DNA of 42,351 nt from Opitutales bacterium. GTDB lineage: Bacteria; Verrucomicrobiota; Verrucomicrobiia; Opitutales; T3Sed10-336. The first letter of the stretch is position 1. Every line of letters starts with the position of its first letter. Positions 9,201 through 16,840 of the stretch are shown here, piece by piece. The position numbers and the translations under genes are program-made. The stretch covers positions 1 to 42,351 of the forward strand of contig JAIUMY010000017.1 in assembly GCA_022565335.1 (NCBI GenBank), in the 5' to 3' direction. Below the pieces are notes generated by a model. The model searched no databases. It worked only from the letters and a program-made list of their open reading frames with translations, and was not told the origin of the DNA.

Positions 9201-10050
9201 TTTGCAGAATCGGAGCGAGGTAAGCATCGGCAATCGCGGTCTCCATGCGGGCCTGAAAATGGATCAAGGGGGACAAGCGGGAGGATAAGGATAAAAAGGA
9301 AAAGCCCTCGTCGCGGAGGCGTTGCGCCAACCGTTCCTCCACCTCCGGATTGCGGTAACTGTGGAGGAACGCAAGGGCGATGGACTCCGGGGCAAACTCC
9401 CGGCAGGCCTCGACCAGGGCGTCCTCTTCCTCTCGGGTCGCCTTGCGCAACCAATTCCCCGAGGCCTCCAGACGGGCCGGATAGCCGAGGGCCTTGGCCA
9501 CCAAAACCTCCCGGTTTCGCGGAAAGGCAAAAAGGTCCGAACGCTGCTGGTTGCCGATCAGGGGCAAATCCTCCAACCCCTCATTGGTAATCAAGAGGGT
9601 GCGGGCCCCTTTACGTTCGAGAAGGGCATTGGTTCCCCGGGTCGTGGCCAAACGCAGATGCAGGGCCGGCAAAGCTTTCCCGGCAGGAGTTTGAGTGAGG
9701 ATCCTGGCCCCCAGAACGGGAGGCTCCTCGGGACAAATAATTTCCATGGCCCCACCATCCGCCCAGGCTTCCTCGGCCTGGCCTTTCACCCCGTAGGTAT
9801 CAGACGAAAGCTTCGTGAACCCACCCAGCGTGGTTTCGGAGGAGTCGCCCAACAAGCGGGCTTTCCAACCCACCGCAAAATCATCCGGCAGTTCCACCGG
9901 CAAGGTCAAATGCCATTGTCCCCCCTGACGTGACAGTTCTCCCCGCAAGGCACTATTGGAAAGGATCTTCACCTCCCGGGCCTGGCCGTCCGGGGACAAC
10001 CCGAGACAGTCGGTAAAGGTTCCACCGGTATCTATCCAAATCTGCCACAT
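6289..10050 (-). CDS. 5-oxoprolinase, fused HyuA-HyuB type
   Basis: ATP-dependent 5-oxoprolinase opens 5-oxo-L-proline to L-glutamate. The 1253-residue length matches the fused eukaryote-type enzyme, not the three-gene PxpABC system. The HyuA half shows WIDTGGTFTDC near the N-terminus, TTRGTNALLERKG, IGNQQRSDLFAF (characteristic of oxoprolinases) and the phosphate-binding FDMGGTSTDVARWDG. The HyuB half (about residue 740 on) shows NIRERLDFSCALLD, the HHAEMGGKSPGS segment, GNVETSQRLVDLLL, SQGTMNNFVFG and LGGGCGAREGE. The start is the ATG at 10050; a GGAGG lies almost against it, so the TTG seven codons upstream remains possible. A related hydantoinase or acetone-carboxylase-like activity cannot be fully excluded, but the IGNQ motif favours oxoprolinase. 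Confidence 0.9.
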   Translation of the reverse strand: MWQIWIDTGGTFTDCLGLSPDGQAREVKILSNSALRGELSRQGGQWHLTLPVELPDDFAVGWKARLLGDSSETTLGGFTKLSSDTYGVKGQAEEAWADGGAMEIICPEEPPVLGARILTQTPAGKALPALHLRLATTRGTNALLERKGARTLLITNEGLEDLPLIGNQQRSDLFAFPRNREVLVAKALGYPARLEASGNWLRKATREEEDALVEACREFAPESIALAFLHSYRNPEVEERLAQRLRDEGFSFLSLSSRLSPLIHFQARMETAIADAYLAPILQNYLDRVDRALGEGSRLEVMTSAGGLVPRALFHPKDSLLSGPAGGVVGAAEAAKRAGFEKCLSFDMGGTSTDVARWDGTFPLVQETEVAGARIQSPSLRIETVAAGGGSICSFDGHRLRVGPESAGSFPGPACYGAGGPLTLTDVQVLLGRIAPEDFGVPVRIKAAEEALDEICQALNTAGQDMSRERVLQGFLRIANETMAGAIRKISLQEGIDLVEYPLVAFGGAGGLHACSLADLLGLKTVIFPPRAGLLSADGLAAAVPTQVFQKEILEPWETAASRLGSVVEDLRQEGEESLQKDLGESHDLRPVEYRAALRLLGQESELEVFLNPEKILAASVQEAFWERFEEVFGYRAEERPLELVRLQIRFCGATRETAKEVFADGQEVDAEAEQRVSLDEVSEKKTFRGPTFFQNRTCSFFLEPGWFARGGREGTLLAVHEESQSAAADPDTPAEGGQEANAALRLSLFTNRFRSLTEEMGEQLRRTALSTNIRERLDFSCALLDPGGQLIVNAPHVPVHLGSLGLCVREVCRKMELGPGDVVVTNHPLYGGSHLPDLTVITPVFTSGDTLLGYVVNRAHHAEMGGKSPGSMPPDASCLEEEGVVFLPTLVFRGGKPQWETIEKTLRQGPWPSRAVEENLADLRAQVAANRRGERLLRALAENFGVETVLHYGRRLREMVAAQTVQALSALRPEHSRVAQTLDDGTRLVVRFEKVDEERWRLNFAGTEGVHPGNLNATMGIVRSAVLYSLCKLVAKDLPLNEGLLEPLQLEIPEGILAPPFSEKGPNPAVVAGNVETSQRLVDLLLLLFGQEAGSQGTMNNFVFGGEGFRLYETLGGGCGAREGEAGASGLHSHMTNTAITDPEILEKRYPVRLEVFSLRRNSGGVGRWPGGDGLVRQIRFLEPVDVSILAQHRKEKPYGRNGGADGKVGEQFYLDAEKTRQPLRGNTALSLQAGEAIRLETPGGGAWGKEK

Positions 10051-10129
10051 GCCTCCATCTAAAGAGACCAAAGGAAAATCGACAAGCCCCCGCAGGATAT
10101 TTTGCCGGTTTTTCTTTTGGAGGCCTCTG

Positions 10130-10231
10130 CTGTTTTGTCGGAGGGAGTTTACCTCCCGATTGGCTGTTTTGTCGGAGGGAGTTTACCTCCCGATTGGCTG
10201 TTTTGTCGGAGGGAGTTTACGCCTCGATTGG
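10130..10231. repeat. Three 34-nt tandem units with internal hairpins
   Basis: Units at 10130-10163 and 10164-10197 are identical; the third at 10198-10231 has changes at its 3' end. Each contains GGGAG and CTCCC around TTTAC, an internal hairpin that is broken in unit 3. There are no spacers, so it is a minisatellite rather than a CRISPR array. It lies in the intergenic region upstream of both the 5-oxoprolinase and the Fe-S carrier. Confidence 0.85.
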
Positions 10232-10470
10232 CGTAGGCCCGACGCACCACCCCGCCTTCCGCTTTGCTGCAGGCACCCCTCCTCAACCGAGGCGGGGAGT
10301 CCGAATGCGTTCGGCAACGCCGCAGCAGGCTGCGACTGGCAAAAGCGGCAAGTTGAGCTTGCGAAATCCCGCCGAGCTACGCGAGGGAAACCAGCGAAGC
10401 GCAGTCGGGAAGCTTGCCGCCCTTCGGCAAACTCAGAAACCCGAAACCATTTTTGCCTCCGCCAAATAGT
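10232..10470. repeat. GC-rich intergenic block full of short palindromes
   Basis: This block continues the gap 10051-10514. It contains many small dyads: CCCCTCCTC paired with GAGGCGGGG, CGAATGCGTTCG, GCAGCAGGCTGC, GCAAGTTGAGCTTGC and CTCAACCGAG-like arms. Short open frames exist, but their peptides are low-complexity Arg/Gln/Pro and do not look real. I read it as a mosaic of interspersed palindromic repeats typical of this genome. Confidence 0.55.
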
Positions 10471-10514
10471 TACCGGGCTTGACTCCGCGAAAATTTGGGT
10501 ATCCTCATATAGGT

Positions 10515-10832
10515 ATGATTGAACTTACTGAAGAAGCAGCAAAAAAAATCCGTGCTCTGCATAGTGAGCAGGAGGACTCTTCACGTTTGATGCGGGTATT
10601 CATCGAGCCCGGTGGCTGTTCGGGTTTTGAATATGGAATGTCCTTTGACCATCCGAAGGAAGGTGATCATCAGATCCAAAGCCAAGGGCTGACCGTCTTG
10701 CTCGACCCCGACAGTGGGGAATACTTCAAAGGCTGTAAGGTTCACTTCGACGATGGCCTTCAGGGAAAGGGTTTTGAAATCATCAACCCCAATGCCAAGA
10801 GCACCTGCGGCTGCGGCAAAAGTTTTAATTAG
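10515..10832 (+). CDS. A-type iron-sulfur carrier (HesB/IscA/ErpA family)
   Basis: This is a 105-residue A-type carrier, the standard length. It binds iron or a [2Fe-2S]/[4Fe-4S] cluster and hands it to apo-proteins. The three conserved cysteines are present: Cys35 in GGCSGFEY and Cys98 and Cys100 in TCGCGKSF. The start is the ATG at 10515 (MIELTEEAAKKI, the normal family opening); the frame extending to 10479 adds unrelated residues. A TTGACT lies at about 10480-10485, but I see no good -10 at the right distance, so the promoter is uncertain. The photolyase gene starts three bases after the stop, so the two are probably cotranscribed. No isc or suf genes are nearby. Confidence 0.93.
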   Translation: MIELTEEAAKKIRALHSEQEDSSRLMRVFIEPGGCSGFEYGMSFDHPKEGDHQIQSQGLTVLLDPDSGEYFKGCKVHFDDGLQGKGFEIINPNAKSTCGCGKSFN

Positions 10833-10835
10833 ACG

Positions 10836-12266
10836 ATGTCAGACCGTTTGGCTTTGGTGTGGTTTCGGGAGGACCTTCGCCTATCCGACAACCCGGCATT
10901 GAGTCTGGCTTTGAAAGAAAATGCGGCGATCATTCCGGTCTTCATTTTCGACAGTTGCGGCATTCATACCCGTCCCCTCGGTGGGGCTTCCCGCTGGTGG
11001 TTGCATCACTCGCTGGAAAGCCTGCAAAAGTCGCTGGCAGCGAAAAAATCCCGTCTGATTTTGCGGCAGGGGGACCCGCAAAAGATTCTTCCCCAGTTGC
11101 TCAAGGAAACCGGCGCGGAGGCGGTGTACTGGAACCGGATTTACGAACCCGGAGGAATCGAACGGGACAAACTTCTCAAAAAAGACCTGCGGGACCAGGG
11201 AGTAACGGTGCGCAGCACCAATGGGGCCCTGCTGCGCGAACCCCACACCGTGGCCAACAAAGCGGGTACCCCCTTCAAGGTCTTTACCCCCTTCTGGAAA
11301 CACCTCTCCACTCTGGAGATTGATAAGCCCCAACCCGATCCGCCAAAAACCTTTTCCAGCCCGTCTGACTGGCCGGAGAGCGAGACTCTGGCGGACTGGA
11401 AGCTTTTACCCAAAATCCCCTGGGACAAACATTTTCCTGACCGCTGGACCCCCGGGGAAGACAACGCCGCCAAGGCCCTGACGCAATTTCTTCGCCAGAG
11501 TGTAACCAGCTATCAAAAAGACCGGGATTTTCCGGCCCTTCACGGAACCAGCCGGCTGTCCCCACACTTGCACTTTGGCGAAATCAGTCCACGCCAGATC
11601 TGGTGGAAATGCCAGGCTTCGCAAAATTCCGACCATCCAAGCCTGCGAACTTTTTTGTCGGAGGTCGGCTGGCGGGAATTCGCCTACCACCTGCTCTATC
11701 ATTTCCCCCATACCACCAAGGAGCCGCTACAGGAAAAATTCAGGGACTTCCCCTGGCGGCAAAGCCGCCCCGACCGCCGCGCCTGGGAAAAGGGCGAAAC
11801 CGGCTATCCCATTGTCGATGCCGGGATGCGGGAACTTTGGGCGACCGGTTGGATGCACAATCGGGTGCGCATGATTGTGGGATCCTTTCTGGTAAAGAAC
11901 CTCCTGCTTCCCTGGCAGGAAGGAGAGGCTTGGTTTTGGGATACTTTGGTCGATGCCGACGCTGCCAGCAACACTTTGGGCTGGCAGTGGGTCGGAGGGT
12001 GTGGAGCCGACGCCGCGCCCTACTTTCGCGTTTTCAACCCCATTCGGCAAGGCGAACGGTTTGACCCCGAAGGCGAGTACGTCCGACGCTGGATCCCCGC
12101 ATTAAAGAAAATGCCGAAAAAGTATATACATGCCCCCTGGGAATGTCCGCCGGAGCTTCTCGCCCGGGCAGAGGTGGAACTCGGCAAGGATTATCCCGAG
12201 CCCATGGTGGACCATCGCGAAACCCGTCAGCGGGCCCTCGACGCCTTCGCCCAGACGAAAAAATAA
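10836..12266 (+). CDS. phrB: Deoxyribodipyrimidine photolyase (class I)
   Basis: DNA photolyase uses light and reduced FAD to split cyclobutane pyrimidine dimers. The protein is 476 residues, the usual length of class I enzymes. The N-terminal antenna-binding domain (about 1-135) opens LALVWFREDLRLSDNPAL. The C-terminal FAD domain shows SRLSPHLHFGEISPRQ, EVGWREFAYHLLYHFP, GYPIVDAGMRELWATGWMHN, NRVRMIVGSFLVKNLL and DADAASNTLGWQWVGG, with the Trp residues of the electron chain. The asparagine after DADAAS favours a true CPD photolyase over a cryptochrome. It follows the Fe-S carrier by three bases. A GGAGG-like site is not obvious before the ATG, so translational coupling is likely. Confidence 0.95.
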   Translation: MSDRLALVWFREDLRLSDNPALSLALKENAAIIPVFIFDSCGIHTRPLGGASRWWLHHSLESLQKSLAAKKSRLILRQGDPQKILPQLLKETGAEAVYWNRIYEPGGIERDKLLKKDLRDQGVTVRSTNGALLREPHTVANKAGTPFKVFTPFWKHLSTLEIDKPQPDPPKTFSSPSDWPESETLADWKLLPKIPWDKHFPDRWTPGEDNAAKALTQFLRQSVTSYQKDRDFPALHGTSRLSPHLHFGEISPRQIWWKCQASQNSDHPSLRTFLSEVGWREFAYHLLYHFPHTTKEPLQEKFRDFPWRQSRPDRRAWEKGETGYPIVDAGMRELWATGWMHNRVRMIVGSFLVKNLLLPWQEGEAWFWDTLVDADAASNTLGWQWVGGCGADAAPYFRVFNPIRQGERFDPEGEYVRRWIPALKKMPKKYIHAPWECPPELLARAEVELGKDYPEPMVDHRETRQRALDAFAQTKK

Positions 12267-12329
12267 GAAGGGCCCCGCCGGGGGAGCGGACAAACAATCC
12301 CAGATGCACCCACCCGGCAGGAGGACAAC

Positions 12330-12494
12330 CGCCAAGAAGCCGCACCTCAACCTGACCATTCGAGCTCGGAGAGACCCTCGCCCTCCCAGGGATCGCACCC
12401 CAAAGGGCATGGGCATGTGTCCTTGCTTTAGGTGCGAAAACAGCCCCAAGGACAGGAATGTCCTTGCTCCTTATTGGCAAGAGTCCCAGAGGCC
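12330..12494. repeat. Composite interspersed repeat, copy 2
   Basis: This copy has the order A-B-C-D: CCGCACCTCAACC and ATTCGAGCTCGGAGAGACCC, then GGCATGTGTCCTTGC and TTTAGGTGCGAAAACAG, then one 41-nt-type C unit with the AAGGACA/TGTCCTT hairpin at about 12448-12465, then TCCCAGAGGCCGG. It differs from copy 1 by a GATCGCACCCCAAAGGGCAT insert in place of the GAACGTACCCGCC segment. It lies just after the photolyase gene in the 717-bp gap before ileS. Confidence 0.85.
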
Positions 12495-12567
12495 GGAAGG
12501 TCCCGCTGAGCTTTCGCGCGGTGACCTGTTGTATGTGCCCAGTCGGAACCGCCCAGTCGATGAACGT

Positions 12568-12782
12568 CCGCCAAGAGGCCGCACCTCAACCCAACCATTC
12601 GAGCTCGGAGAGACCCTCGCCCTCCCAGGGATCGCATCCCCCAAAGGGCATGGGCATGTGTCCTTGCTTTAGGTGCGAAAACAGCCCCCAAGGACAGGAA
12701 TGTCCTTGCTCCTTATTGGAAAACAGCCCCAAGGACAGGAATGTCCTTGCTCCTTACAGGCAACAGTCCCAGAGGCCGAACC
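12568..12782. repeat. Composite interspersed repeat, copy 3
   Basis: The order is A-B-C-C-D. It repeats CCGCACCTCAACC, ATTCGAGCTCGGAGAGACCC and TTTAGGTGCGAAAACAG, then two C units with AAGGACA/TGTCCTT hairpins (starting near 12687 and 12726), and ends CAGTCCCAGAGGCCGAA like copy 2. The number of C units differs among the three copies (two plus a remnant, one, two), which shows the 41-nt unit expands and contracts. Confidence 0.85.
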
Positions 12783-12834
12783 GGCCCAGAGAAAAGCGTT
12801 CCGGGGGCAAATTGGCCTTGGCAATCCTTTCATT

Positions 12835-12928
12835 ACCGCTTTGGTGGGAACCGGCAAAATCCCAATGTTTTCATTTGCCAAAGCGGTCCGCAGATTCTAC
12901 AGTCAAACCTTTTTATATGACCGCTTGG
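12835..12928 (+). promoter_or_regulatory. Candidate structured leader upstream of ileS
   Basis: ACCGCTTTGG at 12835-12844 is the exact reverse complement of CCAAAGCGGT at 12878-12887, giving a 10-bp stem. Inside it, TGGGA and TCCCA can form a 5-bp inner stem. Downstream, ACCGCTTGG at 12920-12928 could pair with the same CCAAAGCGGT apart from one bulge, so two exclusive folds exist. The ileS start is 55 bases further on. I see no T-box sequence and no T-run after a stem, so the mechanism is open. Confidence 0.4.
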
Positions 12929-12983
12929 GACGCCGGGACCGGCCCCAACAAGACACTGATGCCTAATAAGCAGTTTATCCGTA

Positions 12984-15779
12984 ATGGCCAAAGACTTTAA
13001 AGACACCCTCAATCTTCCGCAAACGGGATTCCCGATGCGGGGCAATCTTGTCAAACGCGAACCCGAACGTTTCGGCCGCTGGGAAAAGGAAAAACTCTAT
13101 CGAGCCATTCAGAACAAAAACAAAGAGGGCGAACCTTTTATCCTGCACGACGGCCCTCCCTTCACCAACGGGGATGTCCATATTGGTACCGCCCTGAACA
13201 AGATCCCCAAAGATACCATCACCCGGTATTTTTCCATGCGGGGACGGCGCGCCCCCTATGTACCCGGGTGGGATTGCCACGGGCTGCCGATTGAATACAA
13301 AGTGTCGAGGGAACTTCAAGCCCAAGGCAAGGAGCTGTCCCGCGCCGACCTCCGCCAAGCCTGTGCGGAATTTTCGGCCCGCTATATCGAAACCCAACGG
13401 GCCCAGTTCCAACGTCTCGGAGTGCTGGCAGATTGGGAAAATGAATATCGCACCATGGACCCGGCCTACGAGGCCGAAATCCTCCGGGCCTTTGCCCGCT
13501 TCGTCGAAAACGATCTCGTGTACCGGGCCAAGAAGCCGGTCCTCTGGTCGATCCCCTGCGGAACCGCACTCGCGGAGGCCGAAATTGAATACAAAGACCA
13601 CCAATCACCCTCCATTTGGGTGAAATTCAAAACGACCGGAGATCTTCCGGGCATTGACGGCCCGGTCTCGCTGGTTATCTGGACCACCACCCCCTGGACC
13701 CTACCCGCCAATCTGGCGGTTGCAGTCCACCCCGAACTGCGTTATCTCGCGCTGCGCACGGACTCCGAAACCTATATCGTCGCCGCCGAAAGAGCCGAAG
13801 ATTTCCAGGCCGAGACCGAACTCAGCAATCTCCAGACCATTGGGGAATTCATGGGTAAAGATCTGGAAAACCTCGCCACCAAGCACCCTTTTATCGACCG
13901 CCAAAGCCCGGTCGTCCTGGCTGATTATATCACCACCGACACCGGAACGGGCTGCGTCCACATCGCCCCCGGACACGGTTTGGACGACTATCTGACAGGA
14001 CAAAAATACGGCCTGCCGGTGTACTGCCCGGTGGACGATCAGGGGAAATTCGCCGACGACGGGCAGATTCCCCCGGAATTGGTAGGACTGGAAGTTTTGG
14101 AGAAAAAACCCGGCCGCAGCCCGGCCAATGGCGGCGTTCTCAAAATGTTGGATGCGGCCGGAGCCCTGCTTGCCCTGAAACAATACCACCACTCCTACCC
14201 CCATTGCTGGCGCTCCAAGACCCCGGTGGTTTTCCGCGCAGTGGACCAATGGTTTATCGGGCTCGACAAAAACAACGCCCGCGAAAAAACCCTGGAAGCG
14301 ATCAACAAGGTCAAGTGGATCCCCTCCTGGGGCGAATCCCGAATCCGCGGCACGGTGGCCAGCCGCCCCGACTGGTGCATCAGCCGGCAACGCTCCTGGG
14401 GCATTCCCATTCCGGTATTCTATAATGCCGATGGAGAACCCGTTTTAAACAGCCGGATTATCAATCAAGTCGCTGACCGCGTGGAAAAGGAAGGCACCCA
14501 ATTTTGGTTTGCCGAGGAGGATCAAAAACTCGCCGAAACCTTTCTGCCCGAAGGCACCAGTGGTAATGGTGTTCGCAAAGGCCTGGATACGCTCGACGTC
14601 TGGATCGATTCCGGGGTTTCCCACCTTGCCGTACTGGACCGCAATCCCGAGCTCCGCTGGCCCGCCGATCTTTATCTTGAGGGCAGCGACCAACACCGGG
14701 GATGGTTTCAAAGTTCCCTGTGGACAGCGGTACTCAGCAAGGGAGAGGCTCCCTACAAATCCGTATTGACCCATGGTTTTGTCGTTGGCGGTGACGGACG
14801 AAAAATCAGCAAAAGCGACGGTAAACCGCAAACCGCGGATAGCTACATCAAGACCTGGGGAGCCGACATCATCCGACTGTGGGTAGCCTCCACCGACCTG
14901 CGGAATGATGTCCCTATTTCCGACGATATTCTGAAACAAGTCGCGGAAAACTATCGCTCTTTCCGCAACACACTGCGGTTCCAGCTCTCCAATCTGTATG
15001 ATTTTGATCCGGCGAAACACGCTGTGGCCTTTGAGGATCTGCATCCCATCGACCGTTGGGCGCTTCACCAAACCGCCCTCTACCTAGAGGCCGCTGAAGA
15101 GGCGTATGATCAGTTTTCCTTCCAGAAAGTGCAACAACTGGCGACGCATTTCTGTACTCAGGTTCTCTCGGCCACCTACCACGATGTTCTCAAGGACCGC
15201 CTCTATACCCTCGCCCCCAACCATCCTCTCCGTCGTTCCTCGCAAACCGCTTTGCGCTCCATCCTGGAAGTCCTGGTCAAAACCCTGGCCCCCATTCTGA
15301 CCTTTACCGCCGATGAGGCTTGGAACCACCTTCAAGGTGGCGACGATTACGGCGCGGACTCGATCCACTTGCAGAACTGGCCGGAAACTCCGGCAGAATG
15401 GAAACAGGAGACCCTTTTTCAGGAAGTCGAACAATTGCTCCGTTTCCGCGGGCCCGTGAATGAACAACTCGAAAAAGCCCGCCAGGACAAAACCATCGGC
15501 AAATCGCTGGATGCCAAGGTGGTGATCAAGAGTGATTCCGACAACCCTCTTTTCGCCCTTCTGCAGGGATACGAAACCTTTTTACCGGAATTCTTTATCG
15601 TCTCCGAGGTTTCCCTGGAAGCCTCCCAGGGCGAACCTACCGTCGAAGCCTTTCATGCCGAAGGAGTCCGCTGTCCGCGTTGTTGGCGGTGGGTTCCCAA
15701 ACTCGTGGCCGCGAGCGATAGCGAGGAAGTTTGTCCCCGCTGTGCCGAAGCCCTGAGTGCTCTTTCCACCTCTTCCTGA
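12984..15779 (+). CDS. ileS: Isoleucyl-tRNA synthetase
   Basis: This enzyme charges tRNA-Ile with isoleucine and edits valine. The protein is 931 residues, matching the bacterial zinc-containing form. Marks in order: HIGT at 66-69 (the HIGH signature, inside PPFTNGDVHIGTALNK), the CP1 editing domain with VIWTTTPWTLPANLA and TDTGTGCVHIAPGHG, SGVSHLAVL with DLYLEGSDQHRGWFQ, and KISKS at 607-611 (the KMSKS loop). The C-terminal zinc ribbon CPRCWRW...CPRCA is intact. ATG at 12984 starts MAKDFKDTLNLPQTGFPMRGNL, the usual opening. It leads a forward group with the DksA-like gene 26 bases downstream, and a structured leader lies upstream. Confidence 0.97.
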   Translation: MAKDFKDTLNLPQTGFPMRGNLVKREPERFGRWEKEKLYRAIQNKNKEGEPFILHDGPPFTNGDVHIGTALNKIPKDTITRYFSMRGRRAPYVPGWDCHGLPIEYKVSRELQAQGKELSRADLRQACAEFSARYIETQRAQFQRLGVLADWENEYRTMDPAYEAEILRAFARFVENDLVYRAKKPVLWSIPCGTALAEAEIEYKDHQSPSIWVKFKTTGDLPGIDGPVSLVIWTTTPWTLPANLAVAVHPELRYLALRTDSETYIVAAERAEDFQAETELSNLQTIGEFMGKDLENLATKHPFIDRQSPVVLADYITTDTGTGCVHIAPGHGLDDYLTGQKYGLPVYCPVDDQGKFADDGQIPPELVGLEVLEKKPGRSPANGGVLKMLDAAGALLALKQYHHSYPHCWRSKTPVVFRAVDQWFIGLDKNNAREKTLEAINKVKWIPSWGESRIRGTVASRPDWCISRQRSWGIPIPVFYNADGEPVLNSRIINQVADRVEKEGTQFWFAEEDQKLAETFLPEGTSGNGVRKGLDTLDVWIDSGVSHLAVLDRNPELRWPADLYLEGSDQHRGWFQSSLWTAVLSKGEAPYKSVLTHGFVVGGDGRKISKSDGKPQTADSYIKTWGADIIRLWVASTDLRNDVPISDDILKQVAENYRSFRNTLRFQLSNLYDFDPAKHAVAFEDLHPIDRWALHQTALYLEAAEEAYDQFSFQKVQQLATHFCTQVLSATYHDVLKDRLYTLAPNHPLRRSSQTALRSILEVLVKTLAPILTFTADEAWNHLQGGDDYGADSIHLQNWPETPAEWKQETLFQEVEQLLRFRGPVNEQLEKARQDKTIGKSLDAKVVIKSDSDNPLFALLQGYETFLPEFFIVSEVSLEASQGEPTVEAFHAEGVRCPRCWRWVPKLVAASDSEEVCPRCAEALSALSTSS

Positions 15780-15805
15780 ACCTTTCCCCTAACCTCTGAA
15801 ACACC

Positions 15806-16840
15806 ATGCCTAAGAAAAAATCCGCGACCAAAAAAACCGCCAAAAAAGCGATCAAGAAAGTTGCTCCCAAAAAGTCCGCACAAAAGAAAATCGCCGCTAA
15901 GAAACCGGCGACCAAAAAGACGGCGACCAAAAAGACCGTAGCCAAAAAAACATCGCCCCAAAAGGCGGCAGCGAAAAAAACCGCCGCTAAGAAAGCAACC
16001 TCAGCCAAAAAGATGGTAAGCAAAACCAAGAAAGCGGCGACGACCCCAAAAGAGGTTGCGAAAAAAGGCCCCTCCGAAACCGCCCGTAAGTTAAAAGAAA
16101 AGCTGCAGTCTGCTAAAAAATCCTCCGGCAAAACGGATCCCAAATCCAAGAACCGCCCCGTTGCCTTCAGCTTTGAAGAAGCCGAAGAACTGGCCAGCCA
16201 ATTTGGAGCATCACAGGAATCACCAAAATCCAAAACGAAGAAAAAAGCGGCGGCAAAGAAGGTAGCCCCTCCAAAAAAGGCGGCCGCAGAGCCTCAACCG
16301 GAACCGGATCTTCCGGTCGAAAAACGCACCCACCAAGCCGCCTCGCTAGCTGATATTCTGGGAACCAGCAGCAAACCCAAGGAGGAACAACCAATCCCCA
16401 AAAAGTTCGAGAAATATTATAAGCTACTCCTCGAGCTTAGGGACCATGTGATGGCCGAGTTTGATCTCCACTCCAAGGATACCCTCAAGCGATCCGCCAA
16501 GGAAGATACTGGGGACCTGTCCTCCTACAGCCAGCACATGGCCGATGCCGGCACCGATGCCTTCGACCGTGACTTCGCGCTGAACCTACTGTCCACGGAA
16601 CAGGAAGCACTCGCCGAGATCGAGGCCGCCATCCAACGAATCCGCAAAGGAACCTACGGTATTTGTGAAATCAACGGAAAACCCATCAATAAAAACCGTT
16701 TGGTGGCAGTGCCCTTTACCCGTTTCTCCATCGAAGGCCAAGCTGAGTTTGAGAAAACCAAGCGTCGCAATGTCCAACGCGGGGGCGGATTTGCAGAATT
16801 GACTGGCGATGCCGCTCAATTCCTCGCCGACGACGATTGA
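15806..16840 (+). CDS. TraR/DksA-family protein with histone H1-like lysine-rich N-terminus and degraded zinc finger
   Basis: The 344-residue protein has two parts. Residues 1-165 are a Lys/Ala/Thr-rich, disordered tail made of KKTA/AAKK repeats like histone H1 C-termini and chlamydial Hc proteins, interrupted by an acidic-helical piece (about 118-140). Residues 200-322 form a DksA/TraR-like domain: coiled coil with MADAGTDAFDRDFALNLL (the acidic tip region), then KGTYGICEINGKPI...TRFSIEGQ. The four zinc cysteines are reduced to one: Cys287 is kept, while Asn290, Ser308 and Gly311 take the other places. DksA acts in the RNA polymerase secondary channel; here the tail suggests additional DNA or RNA binding. 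The stop shares one base with the lspA start (TGATG), so the genes are coupled. Confidence 0.88.
   Translation: MPKKKSATKKTAKKAIKKVAPKKSAQKKIAAKKPATKKTATKKTVAKKTSPQKAAAKKTAAKKATSAKKMVSKTKKAATTPKEVAKKGPSETARKLKEKLQSAKKSSGKTDPKSKNRPVAFSFEEAEELASQFGASQESPKSKTKKKAAAKKVAPPKKAAAEPQPEPDLPVEKRTHQAASLADILGTSSKPKEEQPIPKKFEKYYKLLLELRDHVMAEFDLHSKDTLKRSAKEDTGDLSSYSQHMADAGTDAFDRDFALNLLSTEQEALAEIEAAIQRIRKGTYGICEINGKPINKNRLVAVPFTRFSIEGQAEFEKTKRRNVQRGGGFAELTGDAAQFLADDD

Noticed and set aside
10130-10231. Possible CRISPR array
   Set aside because: Units are contiguous with no spacers, only three copies, and no cas genes are near.
6213-10522. Several long plus-strand frames opposite the 5-oxoprolinase
   Set aside because: They mirror the GC-biased codons of the real gene and contain no recognisable motifs.
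12835-12983. T-box leader for ileS
   Set aside because: I see neither a T-box AGGGTGGNACCGCG-like sequence nor a terminator; only alternative pairing is present.
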